Notes under the pieces: generated by a model
What the model saw: the letters and a program-made list of their open reading frames with translations, nothing else
The model's database searches: none
Told to the model about the DNA's origin: nothing
Position numbers and translations under genes: made by a program
NCBI RefSeq assembly: GCF_000559085.1
Contig: NZ_JALN02000001.1
Location: 4,774,001-4,838,000 of the forward strand
Reading direction: 5' to 3'
DNA from: Mycolicibacterium aromaticivorans JS19b1 = JCM 16368
Lineage (GTDB): Bacteria; Actinomycetota; Actinomycetes; Mycobacteriales; Mycobacteriaceae
DNA length: 64,000 nucleotides
Shown here: one piece after another, positions 24,099 to 33,160 of the stretch
Layout: each line of letters begins with the position of its first letter
Numbering within the stretch: position 1 is the first letter of the stretch

Positions 24099-24803
24099 GT
24101 GACAGTCATCCGTCGCGTGACCACCACCCGTGCCGGTGGTGTCTCGGTCCGACCGTTCGACACCTTCAATCTCGGTGACCACGTCGGCGACGATCCGAAA
24201 GCGGTCGCCGCCAACCGCACACGGCTGGCCGCGGCGATCGGGCTGCCCGAGGACCACGTGGTGTGGATGAATCAGACTCACAGTGACCACGTCACCGTCG
24301 TCGACGGTCCGCGTACCGACGCCGTCGACGACACCGACGCGCTGGTGACGACGACGCCGCGGCTCGCCCTGGCGGTGGTGACCGCAGACTGCGTGCCGGT
24401 GCTGATGTCCGACGCCAGCGCCGGGGTGGTGGCCGCCGTTCACGCCGGCCGGGTGGGGGCCGCCGGCGGTGTGGTGCTGCGCACCCTGGACACCATGCTG
24501 GCCAACGGTGCTCACATCGAGGACATTTCGGTGTTGCTCGGCCCGGCCGTCAGCGGCGCCAACTATGAGGTGCCCGAACAGATGGCCGCCGACGTCGAAG
24601 CGCGGCTGCCTGGCAGCCGGACCCGGACCGCGAAAGGCACGCCGGGACTGGATCTGCGGGCCGGAATCTTCCGGCAATTGCGGGACGCCGGGGTCAAAGC
24701 CATCGACGCCGACCCGCGCTGCACGGTGGCCGACACCAAGCTGTTCAGCCACCGCCGCGACGCCCCGACCGGTCGCCTGGCGTGTTTGGTGTGGATGGAA
24801 TGA
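24099..24803 (+). CDS. pgeF: Laccase-domain purine nucleoside phosphorylase / peptidoglycan editing factor family (YfiH)
   Basis: A 234-residue cytosolic protein of the multicopper-polyphenol-oxidase-like (DUF152, YfiH/PgeF) family. Key segments: FNLGDHVGDDP, WMNQTHSDHV, VTADCVPVLMSD and AAVHAGRVGAAGGVV, with the His/Cys zinc ligands (the conserved WMxQ-H, ADC and HAG). Members are described either as purine nucleoside phosphorylases or as factors that stop misincorporation of Ser into peptidoglycan stems; the second fits the murC-ftsZ setting. GTG start; its stop overlaps yggS by 4 bases. One oddity: the usual HAGWRG reads HAGRVG. Confidence 0.88.
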   Translation: MTVIRRVTTTRAGGVSVRPFDTFNLGDHVGDDPKAVAANRTRLAAAIGLPEDHVVWMNQTHSDHVTVVDGPRTDAVDDTDALVTTTPRLALAVVTADCVPVLMSDASAGVVAAVHAGRVGAAGGVVLRTLDTMLANGAHIEDISVLLGPAVSGANYEVPEQMAADVEARLPGSRTRTAKGTPGLDLRAGIFRQLRDAGVKAIDADPRCTVADTKLFSHRRDAPTGRLACLVWME

Positions 24804-25546
24804 CGAGCCCGACCGACCGGGAGGCCGAACTCGCCACCGCCCTGGCCGCACTGACCGACCGGCTCGCGGCGGCTGCGCGCGCCGCCGGACGCGACGTCGC
24901 CGACATCGACCTGCTGCCGATCACCAAGTTCTTCCCGGCGACCGACGTCGCGATCCTGTGGCGGCTGGGTTGCCGGGTGTTCGGTGAATCCCGCGAACAG
25001 GAGGCCTCGGCCAAGATCACCGAGGTGGCCGATCTCACCGGTGCCGGCGACCTACGTTGGCACATGGTCGGTCAGATCCAACGCAACAAGGCCAAAGCGA
25101 TTGCGGCATGGGCGGATACGGTTCACTCGCTGAGTACCACCAAGGTGGCCACGGCGTTGGACCGCGGCGCCGCGCTGGCCATCGAGGAGGAGGTGCGCAG
25201 TGCACCGATCACCGTGTTCGTCCAGATCAGCCTCGACGGGGACACCTCACGCGGCGGTGTGGATATCGGCGATCCGGGCGCCGTCGACGAATTGTGCGCC
25301 CTGGTCGCCGAGGCGGACGCGTTGCGGCTGGCCGGGCTGATGGCCGTCCCGCCGCTGGGTGCCGACCCCGACGCGGCGTTCGCGGCGCTGGCCGACGAGC
25401 ATCGCCGGATATTGCGCAATCACCCTGGTGCGACAGCGTTGTCGGCGGGGATGTCCGGCGACCTGGAGGCGGCGGTGCGACACGGATCTACGTGTGTGCG
25501 TGTCGGAACCGCGCTTATGGGACAACGTCCTCTAACGTCTCCCTGA
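24800..25546 (+). CDS. PLP-binding protein, YggS/PLPHP family
   Basis: A 248-residue pyridoxal-phosphate homeostasis protein with an alanine-racemase-like TIM barrel. The PLP lysine is in LLPITKFFPATD (about Lys44); other family segments are FGESREQEASAK, WHMVGQIQRNKAK, and LSAGMSGDLEAAVRHGSTCVRVGTALMG near the end, which binds the phosphate. The ATG at 24800 is chosen because it overlaps the pgeF stop (ATGA); the upstream GTG at 24782 would extend further into pgeF. The pgeF-yggS-sepF order is standard in Actinobacteria. Confidence 0.93.
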   Translation: MTSPTDREAELATALAALTDRLAAAARAAGRDVADIDLLPITKFFPATDVAILWRLGCRVFGESREQEASAKITEVADLTGAGDLRWHMVGQIQRNKAKAIAAWADTVHSLSTTKVATALDRGAALAIEEEVRSAPITVFVQISLDGDTSRGGVDIGDPGAVDELCALVAEADALRLAGLMAVPPLGADPDAAFAALADEHRRILRNHPGATALSAGMSGDLEAAVRHGSTCVRVGTALMGQRPLTSP

Positions 25547-25610
25547 GTAGTCACTCCAGTCACATCTTCATCACAGACACCGCACTTCCCGCTTTCAGAA
25601 GGGTCCAGCG

Positions 25611-26291
25611 ATGAGCACTCTCCACAAGGTCAAGGCCTACTTCGGTATGGCCCCGATGGACGACTATGACGACGAGTACTACGACGACGATGACCGCGGC
25701 GCTCACCGCGGTTACGCCCGCCGTGAGCGCTTCGCCGACGATGAGTACGAGCGCCCGGGCCGCTTCGACGACCGCGACCCGCGGATGGGTCGCGAGTACG
25801 AGGATCTCCGGGACCCGCGCGAGGCCGACTACGCACCGACCGGTGGCTTCCGCGCCCAGTACGGCGACGAGCCGCGGTTCCGTCCGCGCGAGTTCGAGCA
25901 CCCCCACGACATGCCACGCTCGTCGCGGTTCGGCTCGCTGCGCGGTTCGACTCGCGGCGCACTGGCGATGGACCCGCGCCGGATGGCCGAACTGTTCGAA
26001 GCCGGCAGCCCGCTGTCGAAGATCACGACCCTGCGCCCCAAGGACTACAGCGAGGCCCGCACCATCGGCGAGCGCTTCCGTGACGGCCAGCCGGTGATCA
26101 TGGACCTTGTCTCGATGGACAACGCCGACGCCAAGCGGCTGGTCGACTTCGCCGCCGGTCTGGCCTTCGCCCTGCGCGGGTCGTTCGACAAGGTCGCAAC
26201 CAAGGTGTTCCTGCTGTCGCCGGCCGACGTCGACGTCAGCGCCGAGGAGCGCCGGCGGATCGCCGAGGCGGGTTTCTACAGCTACCAGTGA
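25611..26291 (+). CDS. sepF: Z-ring membrane anchor SepF
   Basis: A 226-residue FtsZ-binding protein that tethers the Z ring to the membrane. The N terminus ([13 protein letters not shown]) is the amphipathic membrane-binding helix, followed by a long Asp/Tyr/Arg-rich linker (about 17-115) and the C-terminal SepF fold ([53 protein letters not shown] split across about 143-194) ending in [14 protein letters not shown] at 25611, 64 bases after yggS. Mycobacteria lack FtsA, so SepF is the main anchor. Confidence 0.96.
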   Translation: MSTLHKVKAYFGMAPMDDYDDEYYDDDDRGAHRGYARRERFADDEYERPGRFDDRDPRMGREYEDLRDPREADYAPTGGFRAQYGDEPRFRPREFEHPHDMPRSSRFGSLRGSTRGALAMDPRRMAELFEAGSPLSKITTLRPKDYSEARTIGERFRDGQPVIMDLVSMDNADAKRLVDFAAGLAFALRGSFDKVATKVFLLSPADVDVSAEERRRIAEAGFYSYQ

Positions 26292-26415
26292 CCGACGGCG
26301 GTGGTCCGACGTCTGAGGGCGCCCCAGGTCTTAGGTAGGCTGACTGCGTCGCGCTGGCCTGAAACCAGCGATGTCGGCAATGTCACATCCGCTGTTGATT
26401 AAGGACCGGCTTTAG

Positions 26416-26706
26416 TTGTCGCTGTTCTTCGAAATCCTTGGCTTCGCGCTGTTCGTGTTCTGGCTGCTGCTGATCGCGCGGGTCGTCGTCGAGTTCATCC
26501 GGTCGTTCAGCCGGGATTGGCATCCGCGAGGGCTCACCGTGGTGATCCTCGAAATGATCATGACGATCACCGACCCACCCGTGAAGCTGTTACGTCGACT
26601 TATCCCGCAGCTGACCATCGGCGCGGTCCGGTTCGACCTGTCGATCATGGTGCTTCTGCTGGTCGCGTTCATCGGAATGCAGCTGGCATTCGGCGCGGCC
26701 GCCTGA
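26416..26706 (+). CDS. YggT-family membrane protein (Rv2146c-like)
   Basis: A 96-residue protein with two membrane helices (FFEILGFALFVFWLLLIARVV and IMVLLLVAFIGMQLAF) joined by a loop containing the YggT signature ITDPPVKLLRRLIPQL. The start is a TTG at 26416 with AAGGACCGG upstream; no ATG or GTG is available, and the length equals the M. tuberculosis protein. It lies between sepF and wag31 as in most Actinobacteria and probably assists division or polar growth; the molecular role is unknown. Confidence 0.9.
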   Translation: MSLFFEILGFALFVFWLLLIARVVVEFIRSFSRDWHPRGLTVVILEMIMTITDPPVKLLRRLIPQLTIGAVRFDLSIMVLLLVAFIGMQLAFGAAA

Positions 26707-26942
26707 GTTTGGCCCCCTCGGCGAAAGAGCGCGCACGGTACCCCAACGGCCGGCGAATCGCGATGAGCCACGCCGAGTCGGAGGCCACAAAAAATTGAAA
26801 TTAGCTCTTAATTATCGGTCTCCGAGGCGACCGGCGGTTCTGGTGTGACAGGATGGACGCCAGTTACAGTACGGACCGACGAACGTTCGACACGTTCTAG
26901 ACTTTGCACCCGTTCAACCGTTCAGACCCGAGGGGGCAGATG

Positions 26943-27761
26943 ATGCCACTTACACCGGCCGACGTGCACAATGTGGCGTTCAGCAAGCCGCCCATCGGCA
27001 AGCGAGGCTACAACGAGGATGAGGTCGATGCCTTCCTCGACCTGGTGGAGAACGAGCTGACCAGGCTCATCGAGGAGAACTCGGATCTGCGCCAGCGGGT
27101 CGCCGAGCTCGACCAGGAGTTGTCGTCCGCCCGCTCCGGCGGCGCTGTTCCGCAGCCGACGCAGGCCATTCCGATGTATCAGCCCGAGCCGGAGCCCGAG
27201 CCCACCCCGGCGCCCGCACCGCAGGCGGCTCCCGCCCCGGCGCCGAGCCCTGCCGCCAGCGAGGAGCAGGCCATCAAGGCCGCTCGGGTGTTGGCCCTGG
27301 CCCAGGACACCGCCGACCGGCTCACCGGCACGGCCAAGGCCGAGGCCGACAAGCTGCTCGCCGATGCGCGCAGCAATGCCGACCAGATCCTGTCGGAGGC
27401 CCGCCACACCGCGGAGACCACGGTCGCCGACGCCAAGCAGCGCGCCGAAGCGCTGCTCAGCGATGCGCAGAACCGTTCGGAGACCCAGCTGCGGCAGGCG
27501 CAGGAGAAGGCCGACGCCTTGCAGGCCGACGCCGAGCGCAAGCACACCGAGATCATGGGCACGATCAACCAGCAGCGGACTGTCCTCGAGGGACGGCTGG
27601 AGCAGCTGCGGACGTTCGAGCGCGAATACCGCACCCGGCTTAAGACCTACCTGGAGTCCCAGCTCGAGGAGCTGGGTCAGCGTGGCTCGGCCGCACCGGT
27701 CGATTCGGGCGCTTCCAGCGACGGCGGTGGGTTCAACCAGTTCAACCGGGGCAACAACTGA
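26943..27761 (+). CDS. wag31: Polar growth scaffold Wag31 (DivIVA)
   Basis: A 272-residue coiled-coil protein that gathers at curved poles and directs polar peptidoglycan synthesis. The DivIVA N-terminal lipid-binding domain is [20 protein letters not shown] followed by [19 protein letters not shown]; after a Pro/Glu-rich linker (about 68-115) come long coiled coils (about 125-255) rich in [10 protein letters not shown] repeats. Thr73, the PknA/PknB phosphorylation site of M. tuberculosis, is conserved by count (QPTQAIP). Start at the second of two adjacent ATGs (26940, 26943) by homology. The 236-bp gap from yggT includes an AT-rich patch and presumably its own promoter. Confidence 0.96.
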   Translation: MPLTPADVHNVAFSKPPIGKRGYNEDEVDAFLDLVENELTRLIEENSDLRQRVAELDQELSSARSGGAVPQPTQAIPMYQPEPEPEPTPAPAPQAAPAPAPSPAASEEQAIKAARVLALAQDTADRLTGTAKAEADKLLADARSNADQILSEARHTAETTVADAKQRAEALLSDAQNRSETQLRQAQEKADALQADAERKHTEIMGTINQQRTVLEGRLEQLRTFEREYRTRLKTYLESQLEELGQRGSAAPVDSGASSDGGGFNQFNRGNN

Positions 27762-27787
27762 GCGCTGCGCGCGCTGGAGGTTGATCG

Positions 27788-28255
27788 ATGCTGATCGTTG
27801 CGCTGGTGCTGGCGGTGATCGGCCTCGCGGCCCTGGTCACCGCGGTCGTCACCAGCAATGAGCTGGTCGCATGGGTGTGTATCGCGGCCAGCGTCGTCGG
27901 AGTGATCCTGCTGATCATCGATGCGATCCGGGAGCGCCAGCAGCGACACGTCGATGAGGTGGAGCCGGCGACCGCGACGACTCCCGACGAGTCGGTGGAG
28001 TCCTCGGCGACCGCCGAGACCACCGCCTACTCGGAAACCGACGAGACGGTCGACACGACCTATTCGACGTTCGACGCCGACTACCCCGAGGACGAGGCGC
28101 CGGCGGCGGCCGAGCCTGAGACGGCCGAGGACGCCCCCGGCGAGCCAGCCGAGCCCGATGAAACCGTCGCTGACGAAGCCGAATCTGAGGGCGAGACCGG
28201 ATCGGTCGCGGATGAGCCCGAGGAGCAGAAGTCCGGCGAGTCCGGCTCACGCTGA
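27788..28255 (+). CDS. Small membrane protein with acidic tail (Rv2144c-like)
   Basis: A 155-residue protein with two closely spaced membrane helices at the N terminus (LIVALVLAVIGLAALVTAVVTS and LVAWVCIAASVVGVILLIID) and a cytosolic tail of about 100 residues made mostly of Glu, Asp, Thr, Ala and Ser. I recognise it by position after wag31, not by a functional domain. It starts 26 bases after wag31 and is probably co-transcribed; a role at the pole or septum is only a guess from context. Confidence 0.8.
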   Translation: MLIVALVLAVIGLAALVTAVVTSNELVAWVCIAASVVGVILLIIDAIRERQQRHVDEVEPATATTPDESVESSATAETTAYSETDETVDTTYSTFDADYPEDEAPAAAEPETAEDAPGEPAEPDETVADEAESEGETGSVADEPEEQKSGESGSR

Positions 28256-28317
28256 CCTTTTCGTGACCCTTGCGGGGCGCTCGGTCGATCGGGTGTTCAC
28301 ACGGGTAAAAGGGATCC

Positions 28318-29670
28318 ATGGGCATCCACTACTCGAGCATCATCGACCATCCTCGTGACGAGGTCTTCGCCTGGCACACCCGGCCCGGCGCGATGCGGCG
28401 ACTGGTTCCGCCCTGGCAACCGATGCGCGTCATCGCCGAAACCGAATCGCTGGCCGACGGTCGCGCGGTCCTCGGTCTGCCCGGCGGCCTGCGCTGGGTG
28501 GCCCGGCACGATCCCTCCGGCTACGACCCGCCGCATCAGTTCGTCGACGTGCTGTCCTCGGATGGGCTGATGACGCTGCCGCCGCGGATCATCGGGTGGT
28601 GGCGGCATACGCACACATTCGCCGACGCCGGGGCCGGCCGTACCGAGATGCGCGACGAGGTGGACACCACGGTGCCGGGCACTGCGCTGCGCTCGACGTT
28701 CGTCTATCGACACCGCCAGCTGGCAGATGACCTCGCCGCCCACCGGGATGCGCGGCAGGCCGGTGCCGGCCAGTTGTCCGTCGCCGTCACCGGGTCTACC
28801 GGCCTGGTCGGTACCGCGCTCAGCGCTCTGTTGTCCACCGGCGGGCACCGGGTGATCCGGCTGGTCCGCCGCGAACCGGTCCGTCCTGACGAAAGGCGTT
28901 GGGAGCCAAGTGCTCCCGCGCCCGATCTGCTCGCGGGGGTTGACGTTGTCATCCATTTGGCAGGCGAATCGATCGCCGGGCGTTTCACCGAGGAGCATCG
29001 CTGCGCGATCCGCGACTCCCGCATCGAGCCGACCCGCAGGCTGGCCGAGTTGGCCGCCGGCGCGAGGGTGAGCGCATTCGTCAGTGCTTCGGCGATCGGG
29101 ATCTACGGGTACGACCGCGGCGACGCCGAGCTATCCGAGGACAGTGCGCGCGGTGACGGTTTCCTGGCCGACGTGGTCGCCGACTGGGAGGCCGCCACTG
29201 AGCCCGCCGCGACCGCAGGGGTTCGGACCGTCTGCGTGCGCACCGGCATCGTGCAGGCCGCCCGGGGCGGCACGCTGCGGCTGATGCGCCCGCTGTTCGC
29301 CGCCGGCCTCGGTGGCCGCTTGGGCAGCGGCGAGCAGTGGCTGTCGTGGATCGGCCTCGACGATCTGCTCGACATCTACTATCGCGCCGTCTATGACGAG
29401 GCGATGGCGGGTCCGGTCAACGCGGTCGCGCCGAATCCGGTGCGCAACAAGGCCTATACGAAGGCACTCGCGGCGACGCTGCATCGCCCTGCCGTCTTGC
29501 CGGTGCCATCGCTCGGTCCACGACTGCTGCTGGGTAAGCAGGGGGCCCGGGAACTGGCCGAGGCGAATCAACGCGTGCTGCCGGCCAATCTGGCGGAGCT
29601 GGGCCACCGGTTCCGGCAGCCGGAGGTCGGGGGCGCCCTGGCCCACGAGCTCGGGCACGACCCCGGGTAG
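28318..29670 (+). CDS. SRPBCC domain fused to TIGR01777-type NAD(P)-dependent epimerase
   Basis: A 450-residue two-domain protein. Residues about 1-145 are an SRPBCC/START-like ligand-binding domain (HPRDEVFAWHTRPGAMRRLVPPW...). Residues about 152-445 are an atypical short-chain dehydrogenase of the SulA/YfcH-like (TIGR01777) family: nucleotide motif VAVTGSTGLVGTALSALL, VVIHLAGESI, SRIEPTRRLAEL, the SAIGIYG segment, and the C-terminal DUF1731 tail (ALAHELGHDPG). Many bacteria carry only the epimerase part of about 300 residues. The substrate is unknown. It converges with the pyruvate-kinase-like gene (1-bp gap) and marks the edge of the accessory region. Confidence 0.87.
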   Translation: MGIHYSSIIDHPRDEVFAWHTRPGAMRRLVPPWQPMRVIAETESLADGRAVLGLPGGLRWVARHDPSGYDPPHQFVDVLSSDGLMTLPPRIIGWWRHTHTFADAGAGRTEMRDEVDTTVPGTALRSTFVYRHRQLADDLAAHRDARQAGAGQLSVAVTGSTGLVGTALSALLSTGGHRVIRLVRREPVRPDERRWEPSAPAPDLLAGVDVVIHLAGESIAGRFTEEHRCAIRDSRIEPTRRLAELAAGARVSAFVSASAIGIYGYDRGDAELSEDSARGDGFLADVVADWEAATEPAATAGVRTVCVRTGIVQAARGGTLRLMRPLFAAGLGGRLGSGEQWLSWIGLDDLLDIYYRAVYDEAMAGPVNAVAPNPVRNKAYTKALAATLHRPAVLPVPSLGPRLLLGKQGARELAEANQRVLPANLAELGHRFRQPEVGGALAHELGHDPG

Positions 29671-29671
29671 C

Positions 29672-31522
29672 TCAGTCGGTGGCCCGCCATGACTGCAGAC
29701 TGCGCAGCAACGAACTCTTCTTGTGCTCGTGGCCGGCCATCCGCCCAAGCACGTCGTCGAGCGTGACGACCGCGTCGGTGATGTAGGGACCCTTGTTGAG
29801 CATCACGCACTCGGCGCGCTCCGCCATCGCTGCATCGGTGATTTCAGCCCGGGATGGAAGCCCGGTGGTGGCGAGCTGCTCGAGCACCTGAGTCGCCCAG
29901 ATCACCGGCAGGTGAGCGGCTTCACAGAGGCACAGCGTCTCCTCCTGCAGCTCCGCCATCCGTTCGTAGCCGACCTCGACGGCCAGATCACCGCGGGCGA
30001 TCATCACCCCGACCCGGCGTCGACGCATCGCGGTGAGCAGCAGCCGCGGCAGATGCTCGAAAGCCAGCCGGGTTTCGATCTTGAGCACCACTCCGAGATC
30101 ACGGTCACCCAGGCGGTCCAGTTCGTCGAAGAGGCGGATGACGTCGGCGGGTTCGCGAACGAACGACAGCTCGACGAAGTCGGCCAGCTCGACCACCGTC
30201 GCCAGGTCCGCGATGTCCTTGTCGGTCAGTGCCGAGATCGGAAGGTCGGTGTCGGGGACGTTGATTCCCTTGCCGGCCCGCAACTTTGCCGTTCCGTGTG
30301 CGGGGCGCTCGATGCGCACGTCGAGGGCGTCGGCGGTCACCGCGACCACCACGCCGCCGAGCTTCCCGTCGTCGAAGAACACGCGTTCGCCGACCTCGGC
30401 GGTGTCGAAGAGCTCGGGCAACGTGCAGCCGATCCGCGGCGGCTGGCCCTCGTCGACCGGCGCCGGTGTGCAGTCGCGGGTGACCCGTACGACATCGCCC
30501 GCCGCCAGTCGCAGGCTCTGCTCGACGGCGGGTACTTCGCCGACTTTGGTGGAGTCTTTGCGGCGCCGCTTCTTCCCCGAGTCGCTTCGCTCCTGCCCGC
30601 CGGCCTTGAGAACCGTGCCGGTGCCCACATACGTCGTCTTCTCGGTGGTGACGACGAAGCCGCCGGGCGCCGCCGCGGCCAGCAGCAGCCGTCGCTTCGA
30701 CCCGCGGGTGTCGCGCAGCACAAGTTCGTCGCCCTCGGCGCGGTTGGCCAGCCAGTCCGCTTTGACCGGCAGGATGGCCAGATCCGGCTCCGGCGGGCGG
30801 GCCGGCCGTCGCGCCGAGGTCAGCCAGCCGCGCCCGGCGGCGACCACTTGACCCTGGGCGTTACGGGTCGGCCGAAGGCGCACCACCCGGGGTCCCGGCT
30901 CCAGCGGGCCGGTGCGCAGTTTCGGGCCGCCCAGGTCCATTGCCACCAGGCAGGTCTGGCCCGCCGCCGCGGCGGCGGCACGGACGTTGTCCGCCATGGC
31001 TTTCCATGCGGCGGCGTCGTCGTGGGCGCAGTTGATCCTGGCGATCCGCATACCGGAGTCGATGAGGGTGCGCGACAGGCCGGGGTTGGTGGCCGCCTCC
31101 GAGGGCAGGGTGACCATGATCCGGGCCGCGCGGTCCTCGGCGGCGGGTCCCAGCAACTCGGTGGCGTTGCGCTCCAGAAGGCGGCCGCCCTCGGCGACCT
31201 CCACGCAGACCTGGTCGTTCGGTGTCCAGCCCTGTCCGCGCATCGCGGCGAGCGCGGCCGACACCAGGCGCAGCGTCGCCTGGACGTGTGCTTCGCTGCG
31301 GCCGAGCGAGGAGAGCCCCAGAGCCGTCAGCTGCTGCTGGGCATCGCGGAGGTCGACCTGCCGCATCGCCCAGTAGTGCACCAGGTTCGTTGCGCTGCAC
31401 CGATTCTCGTCGGCAACCGGGTCGGTCCACGGTTGCCATCGCAGCTCGGCATCGGCCAGCTGGGCCAGCAGCGCGTCGACGTCACTCTGCAACCTGGCCA
31501 GCTGCTCTGCGTCTGCGGACAT
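29672..31522 (-). CDS. Divergent pyruvate kinase-like protein
   Basis: A 616-residue protein with a pyruvate kinase barrel but unusual layout. An N-terminal extension of about 130 residues (predicted helical) precedes the barrel: IMVTLPSEAATNPGLSRTLI, ARINCAHDD (canonical ARxNFSHG), MDLGGPKLRTG (canonical DTKGPEIRTG), VELSFVREPADV, the metal-binding segment MIARGDLAVEVG and WATQVLEQLATTGLPSRAEITDAA. The inserted B domain is large (about 215-390) and the usual C-terminal allosteric domain is absent. Catalytic loops are mostly kept, so activity is possible, but this is not the housekeeping enzyme. Alternative: a related phosphotransferase. Confidence 0.82.
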   Translation of the reverse strand: MSADAEQLARLQSDVDALLAQLADAELRWQPWTDPVADENRCSATNLVHYWAMRQVDLRDAQQQLTALGLSSLGRSEAHVQATLRLVSAALAAMRGQGWTPNDQVCVEVAEGGRLLERNATELLGPAAEDRAARIMVTLPSEAATNPGLSRTLIDSGMRIARINCAHDDAAAWKAMADNVRAAAAAAGQTCLVAMDLGGPKLRTGPLEPGPRVVRLRPTRNAQGQVVAAGRGWLTSARRPARPPEPDLAILPVKADWLANRAEGDELVLRDTRGSKRRLLLAAAAPGGFVVTTEKTTYVGTGTVLKAGGQERSDSGKKRRRKDSTKVGEVPAVEQSLRLAAGDVVRVTRDCTPAPVDEGQPPRIGCTLPELFDTAEVGERVFFDDGKLGGVVVAVTADALDVRIERPAHGTAKLRAGKGINVPDTDLPISALTDKDIADLATVVELADFVELSFVREPADVIRLFDELDRLGDRDLGVVLKIETRLAFEHLPRLLLTAMRRRRVGVMIARGDLAVEVGYERMAELQEETLCLCEAAHLPVIWATQVLEQLATTGLPSRAEITDAAMAERAECVMLNKGPYITDAVVTLDDVLGRMAGHEHKKSSLLRSLQSWRATD

Positions 31523-31670
31523 GGTCCGGCACGCTAGTCACTCCAGGTTGCGGTTGGGTGAACGGTTGCCCTTGGGCGACGGCAACAACACGAGCCGGCC
31601 CCTGTTATCTTCGCCGGATGCGAACCCGGGGCTGCTCAGTGGATATTGGGATGTTGCTACTGGCGGGCAG

Positions 31671-32390
31671 TCAGCGGGCGACCGTCGCGAGGAATCCGCG
31701 CACCAGCTGCCTGAGCCGTCGTGCCGCATCGTCGACATGCGTGGTGGTGTCGGCGCGCAGGTCGTCGGCGCTCAGCCCGAGCCGGGCGAGATCCCCGTCG
31801 CCGCGGGTGCGGTCATCGTCGATCCACAGCTCGAGCAGCTTGTGGTCGAGTTCGGGGTGAAATTGCAGACCCAGAGTGCGGCCGTGGATGAAAGCCTGTG
31901 TGGCGCGGCTATTCTGGGCGACCACGGTGGATCCGGGCGGCGCGGTGAAGCGGTCGAAATGCCACTGGAACCACGGCCCGGCGTCGGGCACCAACTCGGG
32001 GTCGCTGCTGTGCACCTGATGCCAGCCGATCTCGGGATCGGGGGAGCGCTGCACCGAACCGCCGAGCGCTGTCGCCACCAGCTGGCCGCCGAAGCACACT
32101 CCGAGCACACCGACACCGGACTCGGCAGCCCGTCGCACCACGTCGATCTCACCGGCCACCCACGGCAGCCGTTCGTCGTACACCGCCCACCGTGAGCCCA
32201 ACGGCACGATCACGTCGTAGCGGGTGGGGTCGGGGAAGGTCACGTCGACGGTGGGGTCGCCGGCTCGCTCAGCCGGGACGACCTCGAATGTGTCGACGTC
32301 GAAACCGAGTTCGGTGAACGTCTCGCCGAGCAGCGCTTCGGGCGCGATCGGATCGTTGTAGATGAACAGGACCTGACGGGGCACCCGCAT
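31671..32390 (-). CDS. Class I glutamine amidotransferase-like protein
   Basis: A 239-residue stand-alone GATase of the GMP-synthase-like group. The nucleophile is Cys99 in GVLGVCFGGQLVA, and the rest of the triad is His178 and Glu180 in LGLQFHPELD. The open frame runs on upstream to 32648, but ATG 32390 starts at MRVPRQVLFIYND, where homology begins, and avoids overlap with the SDR gene. Such proteins release ammonia from glutamine or hydrolyse gamma-glutamyl compounds; the acceptor is unknown. It is 20 bp downstream of the SDR gene on the same strand and may be the last member of that operon. Confidence 0.85.
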   Translation of the reverse strand: MRVPRQVLFIYNDPIAPEALLGETFTELGFDVDTFEVVPAERAGDPTVDVTFPDPTRYDVIVPLGSRWAVYDERLPWVAGEIDVVRRAAESGVGVLGVCFGGQLVATALGGSVQRSPDPEIGWHQVHSSDPELVPDAGPWFQWHFDRFTAPPGSTVVAQNSRATQAFIHGRTLGLQFHPELDHKLLELWIDDDRTRGDGDLARLGLSADDLRADTTTHVDDAARRLRQLVRGFLATVAR

Positions 32391-32410
32391 ACGGTACGGC
32401 AGGTGTGCGG

Positions 32411-33160
32411 CTACACGCAGTCCGAGCCACCGTCGACGACCAGCACCGCGCCGTTGATGTAGCTGCTCTGCGCCGTGCACAGGAACGCGATGGCCGGGGC
32501 GACCTCGTCGACCCGACCCATCCGCCCGGCCGGGATGTGCGCGATCTCGGTCGCCAGGATCTCCGGGACGGCATGCATCGGCTCGGTCATCGCGGTCTCG
32601 ATGGTGCCCGGCGCGATCGCGTTGACCCGGATGCCGTACTTGCTCCACTTGACCGCCAGGTTGCGGGTGATGTTGACGATCCCGGACTTGGCCGCGCCGT
32701 AACCGGGGACCATCGTGACCGCACGCAGTGCCGACATCGAGGCGAGGTTGACCACGCTCGCCCCTCCTGCCGCGGTCGACGCCGTGAGTGCGCGACGCAG
32801 CCCGACGGTGAGTCGGTAGGGCCCGGTGAGGTTCAGTGCGACGGAGGCGGCGAACCCGTCTGGGGCGGATTCGTCAAGGCCGCCGGGGAAGTTGGCGCCG
32901 GCGTTGTTCACCAGCACGTCGAGCGACGAGATACTCTCGGCCAGGCTGTCGACGGACGCGTTGTCGGTGAGCACAAGTTGCCGATAGGTCATCCCGGACA
33001 GGTCGGTGTCGTAGTCGCCGGCACCGGGCTTGGTGCCCGTCACGGTGACGGCGGCGCCGGCGTCACGCAGCAGTACGGCCACGGCGTGGCCGATGCCGCT
33101 GGTCGCTCCGGTGACCAGCGCCTGGGTTCCGGTGAAGTCAAAGCTCAGCTGGGCGGTCAT
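32411..33160 (-). CDS. Short-chain dehydrogenase/reductase
   Basis: A 249-residue classical SDR. The cofactor motif TGATSGIGHAVAV sits at about 17-29, NNAGANFPG is the NNAG motif, and the catalytic Ser/Tyr/Lys appear in NLASMSAL and PGYGAAKSG; IRVNAIAPGTIETAMT follows, and the protein ends VDGGSDCV. ATG 33160 gives a 4-base overlap with the stop of the metallo-beta-lactamase gene, a clear coupling signal, so this start is preferred over the in-frame codon at 33190. It probably oxidises or reduces an alcohol/ketone produced or consumed by the neighbouring sulfatase-like enzyme. Confidence 0.9.
   Translation of the reverse strand: MTAQLSFDFTGTQALVTGATSGIGHAVAVLLRDAGAAVTVTGTKPGAGDYDTDLSGMTYRQLVLTDNASVDSLAESISSLDVLVNNAGANFPGGLDESAPDGFAASVALNLTGPYRLTVGLRRALTASTAAGGASVVNLASMSALRAVTMVPGYGAAKSGIVNITRNLAVKWSKYGIRVNAIAPGTIETAMTEPMHAVPEILATEIAHIPAGRMGRVDEVAPAIAFLCTAQSSYINGAVLVVDGGSDCV

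Noticed and set aside
29723..31537. Plus-strand open frame (604 codons) opposite the pyruvate-kinase-like gene
   Set aside because: The minus strand carries conserved kinase motifs; this frame is composition-driven.
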